Part shown: one piece after another, positions 1 to 6,600 of the stretch | How positions within the stretch are numbered: position 1 is the stretch's first letter | How the letters are laid out: the number at the start of each line of letters is the position of its first letter | Source of the DNA: JAAEQG01 sp023133475 | GTDB taxonomy: Bacteria > Planctomycetota > Phycisphaerae > UBA1845 | Direction of reading: 5' to 3' | DNA length: 10,326 bases | NCBI GenBank assembly: GCA_030631415.1 | Contig: DAOVLE010000191.1 | Span: forward strand, 1 to 10,326 | Notes under the pieces: generated by a model | The model's input: the letters and a program-made list of their open reading frames with translations, nothing else | Databases searched by the model: none | Told to the model about the DNA's origin: nothing | Position numbers and translations under genes: made by a program

Positions 1-668
1 ATGGCAGTCTCCCAATTGGACGCCAATATCGAGAAGTCGGTGATGTCAACCAGGTTATCCTGCAGCACGATACCGGTGTGGAAGTCGCCAGAGGTCAGGA
101 ACACCGTCACGCTGTCAGCCAACGTGCCGGCAAAATCCACCGCCACCCGCTTGCGAAGCGTGTGGCCTTCCTGGACGCCAAGCCACTCGAAGCCGGCATC
201 CAAATCTTCAAACCTCACACTTCCGACACCCTTGTTGTTGCCCACGTCAGCCGTAAAGGTGATCGGGATGATGTGCGTGCCGGTGGCACCGTCGCAATCG
301 GTGAACACGAAAGTCACATCACGATCAATCTCGGTCCCGTTGCTCGACGGCGGGCCATAACCGTCCGGATCATCGCCGATCAGGCCTTCGATCTCCACGT
401 TGACGACCATGCACAGGTAGACCTCAACATCGGTCTGGGCGGTGAACTCGCAGCCGTTGGTGTTGGTCACCGTCAGATAGTAAGTCCCTAGCATATCCAA
501 CGTGGCGTCACTGATCGTCGGGCTCTGCTCGGTGGAGCCGAACCCGTCAGGCCCCGCCCAGGCATAGGTGTACGGTCCCAGGGGGCCGCTGCTCGGCCCG
601 CCGGACAACACGATGGTATCGCCTTCACAGAACGGGCCGTTGTTACTTGCGGTGGCTACCGTGTCGTC
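1..668 (-). other. Protein region: Ig-like domain, beta domain and start of a dockerin-like motif (residues 2225 to at least 2446)
   Basis: Residues 2225-2310 contain NNGPFCEGDTIVLSGG, YTYAWAGPDGFGSTEQSPTI and GTYYLTVTNTNGCEFTAQTDV, the W...G(T)Y.L.VTN.NGC pattern of Ig-like/PKD-like repeats seen in adhesins. Residues 2311 to about 2422 form a further beta-rich domain (NVEIEGLIGDDPDGYG ... VTVFLTSGDF). The last residues seen, DNLVDITDFSILASNWE, match one half of a dockerin type I repeat (V-D-I-x-D-x-xx-L-A-xx-W). The gene leaves the window here, so a second dockerin half or another sorting signal cannot be judged. Confidence 0.62.
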
Positions 669-3600
669 GATGCTGATCACGCCGGAGTCTGCCTTATCCG
701 GCAGGATCGTCATACTGTCGGCGGACCGCGTCAGCTTAGTGTAGAACGGGGGATCGTCCGGCTGGAACGTCACATTCGTGGCACCTTCGGCTATGGGGTC
801 GAACACCAGCGTCGCCACGACCCCGCCCGTTGCCGTCGACGAGCCGGGGATGTAGGCTGCCCATATAATGTCACCATCGGCATCCTGCTCCACGATCTCC
901 TCCCACGACGACTCGGCAATGATGTCCACCAGCGTCATCAAACTGGTGTCATAATGGATCAAAGCCTGGACACCGTTTACACCCTCCGGTAGACAGGCTA
1001 CGTCCAGCGTGACGGTTATGGTGTCATCGGTATCGACGCACTCCGAGCCGGTGGCTACGTTCAGCGTCAAATCGGCGTTCCAGACATGCTCGCACTCATC
1101 CGTGTCCTCGTTGCAAATGTCGGCCGTGCAATCCTGCTCGTCGTTGCACAGGTTGGCATTGCCGCCTCCGCAGACACCGTCCGTGCAAGTCTCGTTCTCA
1201 TTGCAGAACAGCCCGTCGTCGCAGTCCGTGCCGTTCGTTCGATTGGACCAGTCGAACTGATCGAGTGAGGAGTTGCACTCTTCGCAATCGTTGGCCGGGT
1301 TCACCGCCCCATCGTCGTAGCACACCTCGTCGATCAAGCAGGTTCCAGCGTTCGTTGTGTGCTCGCACGTGCCCGTATCCTCGTTGCAAGTGTCCGTGGT
1401 GCAATCCAGGCTGTCGTCGCACAGGTTGGCATTGCCGCCTCCGCAGACGCCGTCCGTGCAGGTCTCGTTCTCGTTGCAGAACAGCCCGTCATCACACATC
1501 GTTCCGTTGGGCTGGTCGTTGGGCAGGCAGGTTCCAGTGCCGTCGCACGTATCGGGGTCGGTACAGCCGTTGCTGGTCAGGTCTCCGCAGGGTGTGTCAA
1601 TCGGCAGGAACTCGTCGGCCGGGCAATTCCCCACGCCGTCGCAAGTCTCCGCCACGTCGCAGTCACCCACAGCCGCGCGGCACTCCGTGGTATCCGGCTC
1701 GAAGTTGTCCAGGCATGTTCCGTTGCCGTCGCAGGTATTGGGGTTGTCGCAGCCGGTATTGCTCTGGTCACCGCAGGCATAACCATTCGAGCGATTGGTC
1801 CAGGAGGAGGTGCTCTGGCCTGTGTCGCAATACTGACATTGGTTGGCGGGGTTCGGGTCGCCGTTGCTGTAGCACACCGTGTCGATCAAGCACCCGTCGC
1901 ATCCGCCGGTGGTGTTTTCATAAGCGCCCATGTCCACGACGTAATTGATGACGCGGGGGTTTTCGTCAAGGTCCAACGGGAGGGGTTCTGCCGTATCCCC
2001 GTCGCCGTCGAGGTCTGCCGTGTCGGCCGGCAGGGCGGCAGTGTCGGCGACATCGACGCAAGGCGAACTGCCCGGGAGATGCAAATCGTCGTCCTCGGTG
2101 CCCACAATGTCGTCCGGGCCATCGGCATCCACGAACAGCGGGTCGTCGCCAATGTTGTTGTTGCCCGCGAAGGTATCCAACCCTTGGATGCAGCTATGGC
2201 TGATCACCGGGGGGGGGGTGCCGAAAATCTGGGCTTCCTCGTCCGTTCCGCTGTAGTTGTGTGTGTTGCCCCAGAAGATGCAGTTTGTCATCGCCCAGTC
2301 CCCCCCGCCGAAGATTCCGCCGCCAGGACCGCTTATGGCCGAGTTTCCGGCAAATGTGCAGTTTGTCAGCGTCACGCTGCTCCCCCCGCTGAAGATTCCA
2401 CCACCGACGCAGGCTACGTTTCCGGTGAATGCGCTGTTCGTCAGCGTTATGCTACCACCGTCGCTGTGTATTCCGCCACCAATGCTGCCGGTGCTGTTCC
2501 CGGTGAATGTACAGTTTACCAGCGTCAGGTTGCACGTGCTGTTGTGGTATAGCCCGCCACCTTGGTTGCCCGATGAGTTTCCGCTAAATGTACAGTTCGT
2601 CAGCGTCGAGTTGCTGCTGGAATTGTACATCCCGCCGCCGACGGAATTGGCCGAGTTTCCGGTGAAGGTGCAGGTTATCAACGTCGGGCTACCGTTGCCG
2701 TTGTACATCCCGCCGCCATAAGTGTGCGAAGAGCCGTCGGCATTTCCGCTGGTGATGGTGAACCTGTCGAGGACGGCGGTTTCGTCCGTGCCGCTGCCGG
2801 TCACGACATGGTAGCTGTTCTCGCCATTATTGGTGAAGCCCGGCCCATCGTCGCCGTTGAGGTCGCCGCTGAGGATGGTTGTGGCGTTAGCTCCGTCGCG
2901 TTGGTCACGTTCGGTTTCCGTGCCGGCGAACCCGCCGTAGATGCCTACGCTGTTGATGAGTTGGAAGGTGGCGGCCCGGTCGCCACCCGCACCCGCGGGC
3001 TTGTAGGTTCCGTCGGCCACCCAGATTTCGTCGCCTGGCCTTGCAACGGCCAGGGCATCGTGCAAATTGTCGAAGGCTGTTCCCCAACGCGCCCCGTCGC
3101 CGCCGGGAAGAGCATCGTCATCGACATGCCATAGCTGCATTTCATAAGGCCCCATGTCCACTTGCGAACGAACCACACGGTCGTTGCCGTCGAAGTCGAA
3201 GGGGATCCATTCGTATGTATTCCCATCGCCGTCAAGATCGTTCGTGTCGTTGGGCAGGTACCATGACTCACCGGTGTCGACGCAAGGCGTGCCGGGCTGG
3301 AGATGCAAGTCGTCGTCCTCGTTCCCGAAGATGCCGTCGGGCCCATCGGCGTCCACGAACAACGGGTCATCACTAATGTTGCCGGACCCGGACCAACCGC
3401 CTTCAACGCAACTGTAGACAGCAGTTATGGAGCCCCCAATGTGCTCGATAACCGGGGCTCCCGTGTTGCCCCAGACGATGGTGTTTTCCAGCGATACGGT
3501 GCCGTTGTCGCAGCGTATCCCGCCGCCGCTACCGGCGGAATTTCCGGAGAATGCACAGTTCGTCAGCGTCGAACTGCCACCGCTGTTGTGTATTCCACCA

Positions 3601-6600
3601 CCATAGGAGGTGGCTGAGTTTCCCGATAAGATGCAATTTATCAGTGTCGAGCTGCCACCGCTGTTGTGCATTCCACCGCCGTAGGAGGTGGCTGAGTTTT
3701 CTGTGAAGACGCAGTTTATCAGCGTCGAGTTGCCATTGCCACTGCCGCAGTACATTCCGCCACCGGCGCTGCTGCTGGAGTTTCCAGTGAATGTGCAGTC
3801 TATCAGTGTCGGGGATACATTGTCAGAGCCGGATATGCGGCCGCAGTAAACTCCGCTGCCGGTGATGCCGGAGTTTCCGGTGAAGGTGCAGCCTATCAGC
3901 GTCGGGTAGGTATCACAATCGTAGTGCGTGTCGATGCCGAGGAAGATTCCGCCGCCGCTGCCGCTGTAGTTTCCAGTGAAGGTGCAGTTTGTTAGCGTCG
4001 GGTTGGAACCGATGACACATATTGCGCCGCCGCGATCGGTGGCCCAGTTTTCGGTGAAGGTGCAGTTGGTCACCGTCGGGCTGCTGCCGCACCCCAAACA
4101 GAGCATTCCGCCACCGTAGGGCTCGTAGTCATAGTCCATGCGAGCGCGTCCGCCGGTGACGGTGAACCCGTCGAGGACGGCAGTATAGAAGAAGTAGATT
4201 ACGTGGTAGCTATTATCGTGATCATTGTCGAAGCCATTGTCGTCGCCCAAGTAGTCGCCGCTGAGGATGGTCACGTTGGCGGCCCAGTCACGCTGGTCGC
4301 GTTGGGTTTCGGTCCCGGCGAATCCACCGTAGACGCCTATGCCACTGATGAGGTTGAGCGTGTAGTAGTGCATCCCCGTGGGTCTGTACGTCCCGGCCGC
4401 CACCCAGATTTCATCGCCCGAAACGGCTGCGGACATGGCAACTTGCGGATGGGTGTAGGCGTCGGCCCAACTCGTGCCGTCGTTGGCCCCCGTGGCCGAT
4501 GCCTTCACGAAGATCACCAGTGACTTGCACTGATCGGCGTCCTCGTCGCAGTGCGCTTGGTCCACGCACGGGTCGGCACCGTCCTGGCAGATGCCGCTCT
4601 GGCAGCCGGTCTCTTCGCCATTGCAGAACAGCCCGTCATCGCACGGGGTCCCGTCATCCGCGTGGTTGGGCAGGCAAATGCCATCCCCGTCGCAGGTATT
4701 GGGGTTGTCGCAAACGGTGTCGCCCTGATCGCCGCAGGCATAACCACTCGACCGATTGGTCCAGGAGGTGGTGCTCTGGGCTATATCACAATACTGACAC
4801 TCATTAGCCGGGTTCGGAACGCCGTTGCTGGTGCACATTTCGTCGATCAAGCATCCGTTGCACGAGTCGCAGGCATCGCCCATACCATCGCCGTCGCTGT
4901 CCGTCTGCTCGGGGTTGTGGTCGTTCGGGCAGTTGTCGCAGTCATCGGGGACCCCATCGCTATCGCTGTCGGGATCACACTCGTCCGGGATGCCGTTGGT
5001 GTTGCAGTCCGGCCCATCGCCGATTGGCGGCACCTCGCAGTCATCGGGTATCCCGTTGGTGTTGCAGTCCAGGCTGGCACCACAACCAGGCACGTCACAG
5101 AGACCGCCTGTCTCTCCACAATCGATATCGCACTGGTCAAGAATCCCGTTGCTGTTACAGTCGGGGGAGACATCGCCCGACGATGAGAGGCACACGGTGC
5201 CGTTTTCCGCTCCGCTTCCTCCGATACCCGCCAGGACCGCGGTGGTCCCCGTAAACTCGATGCTTCCCCCGAAAACCTTGATCCTGCCACCACCTCCACG
5301 CTTGCCCGCACTTCCACCACAAGCGCTAAGATGTCCAAATATGGAGGCTGTGGACAACCCGTTGATTAGTATTCCGCCACCACTACCGGACCCCCCAGTG
5401 CCACCCCAATGACCATGCCCATTCTCGCCGTTTACGGTAATCACACCGTCCATGTGAACTTGGTCGGCAGCCAGGATTACACAAGCACCTCCTCTACCTC
5501 CAGCACCACCCTGATAACCGGAGCTTCCTCTGGCGCCTCCTCCAGGCCCCTCACCCACAGAAATCTGCCCTCCTCCCCCAGAGCCTATCGCTATATCCTC
5601 GCCGCACTGTGTTCCATAGGGGGAACCACCTGATCCGTCTCCATTGCCACCGTAGCCTCCACCGGCGCCCTTCTGCCCAGCGCCACTCCCAGCAGAGTAT
5701 GAACCCCCTCCGCGATAACCGCGTGCGTCACCTTGTATAACGCCATTGGGGCCGACTGTGATCGAAGCCGCGGATATATCCACTATGCCTGTTGTGCCGG
5801 TGCCGTCATATGGGGTTATGTACAAAATGCCATCAATCACGACGTCACCGGAGTAGGAGTGCGAACCCCCCATAAGGTATGAGGACCCCTCCGGAATAAT
5901 CAGGGTCTCAGCCGTATCGGTGATGTCCTCGTCCAGATCGCCGCTGTCACAGAGCCCATCGGCATCGCCGTCAGGCCCATCGTTGCCCGGGGTGTTGTCC
6001 GCCAACGGGCCAAAGTTGTCTGTGCCAACCGAGCAGTCATCGCAGCCGTCCCCGTCCGCGTCTTCACAGACGTCCGGGTTGAGCGGATCGGTGTCGCCTC
6101 CGTCGAGCACGCCATCGTTGTCGTCGTCATCGTCGCAGACATTGCCCACGCCGTCGCCGTCGGTATCCTGCTGAGTTGGATCGTGGGTGTTGGGGCAGTT
6201 ATCGCAGACGTCCCCAACTAAGTCGCCGTCCACATCCTCCTGACCTGGATTGTGGTCATTGGGGCAATTGTCCACATCGCTGCAGAAGCCATCCGCGTCG
6301 GCATCGTTGTCCGGATCATCCGGGCAGTTGTCGCAGATGTCGCCCACTCCGTCGTTGTCCCGGTCCTCCTGGAGGGGGTTATTGTCATTGGGGCAGTTGT
6401 CGCAGACGTCCCCAATCAAGTCGGTGTCAACATCCTCCTGACCGGGGTTGTAGTCATTGGGGCAGTTGTCGCATTCGTCCGGTATCTCGTCACCATCGAT
6501 ATCCGCATTGTCATCCGCGCCTGGGCAAAGATCGCAGAGGTCGCCAACCCCATCACCATCCGCATCTTCTTGCCCAGGGTTGTAGTCGTTCGGGCAGTTA

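Noticed and set aside
1359..2552. Plus-strand open frame of 397 codons, rich in Val/Ala/Gly
   Set aside because: Antisense to the giant gene, whose minus frame shows clear TSP3, beta-helix and Cys-rich motifs; the plus reading is low-complexity with no domain.
3139..4520. Beta-helix module as an active pectate or pectin lyase
   Set aside because: The fold class fits, but no lyase catalytic or calcium-site signature could be identified; the repeats are of the Pmp/structural type.
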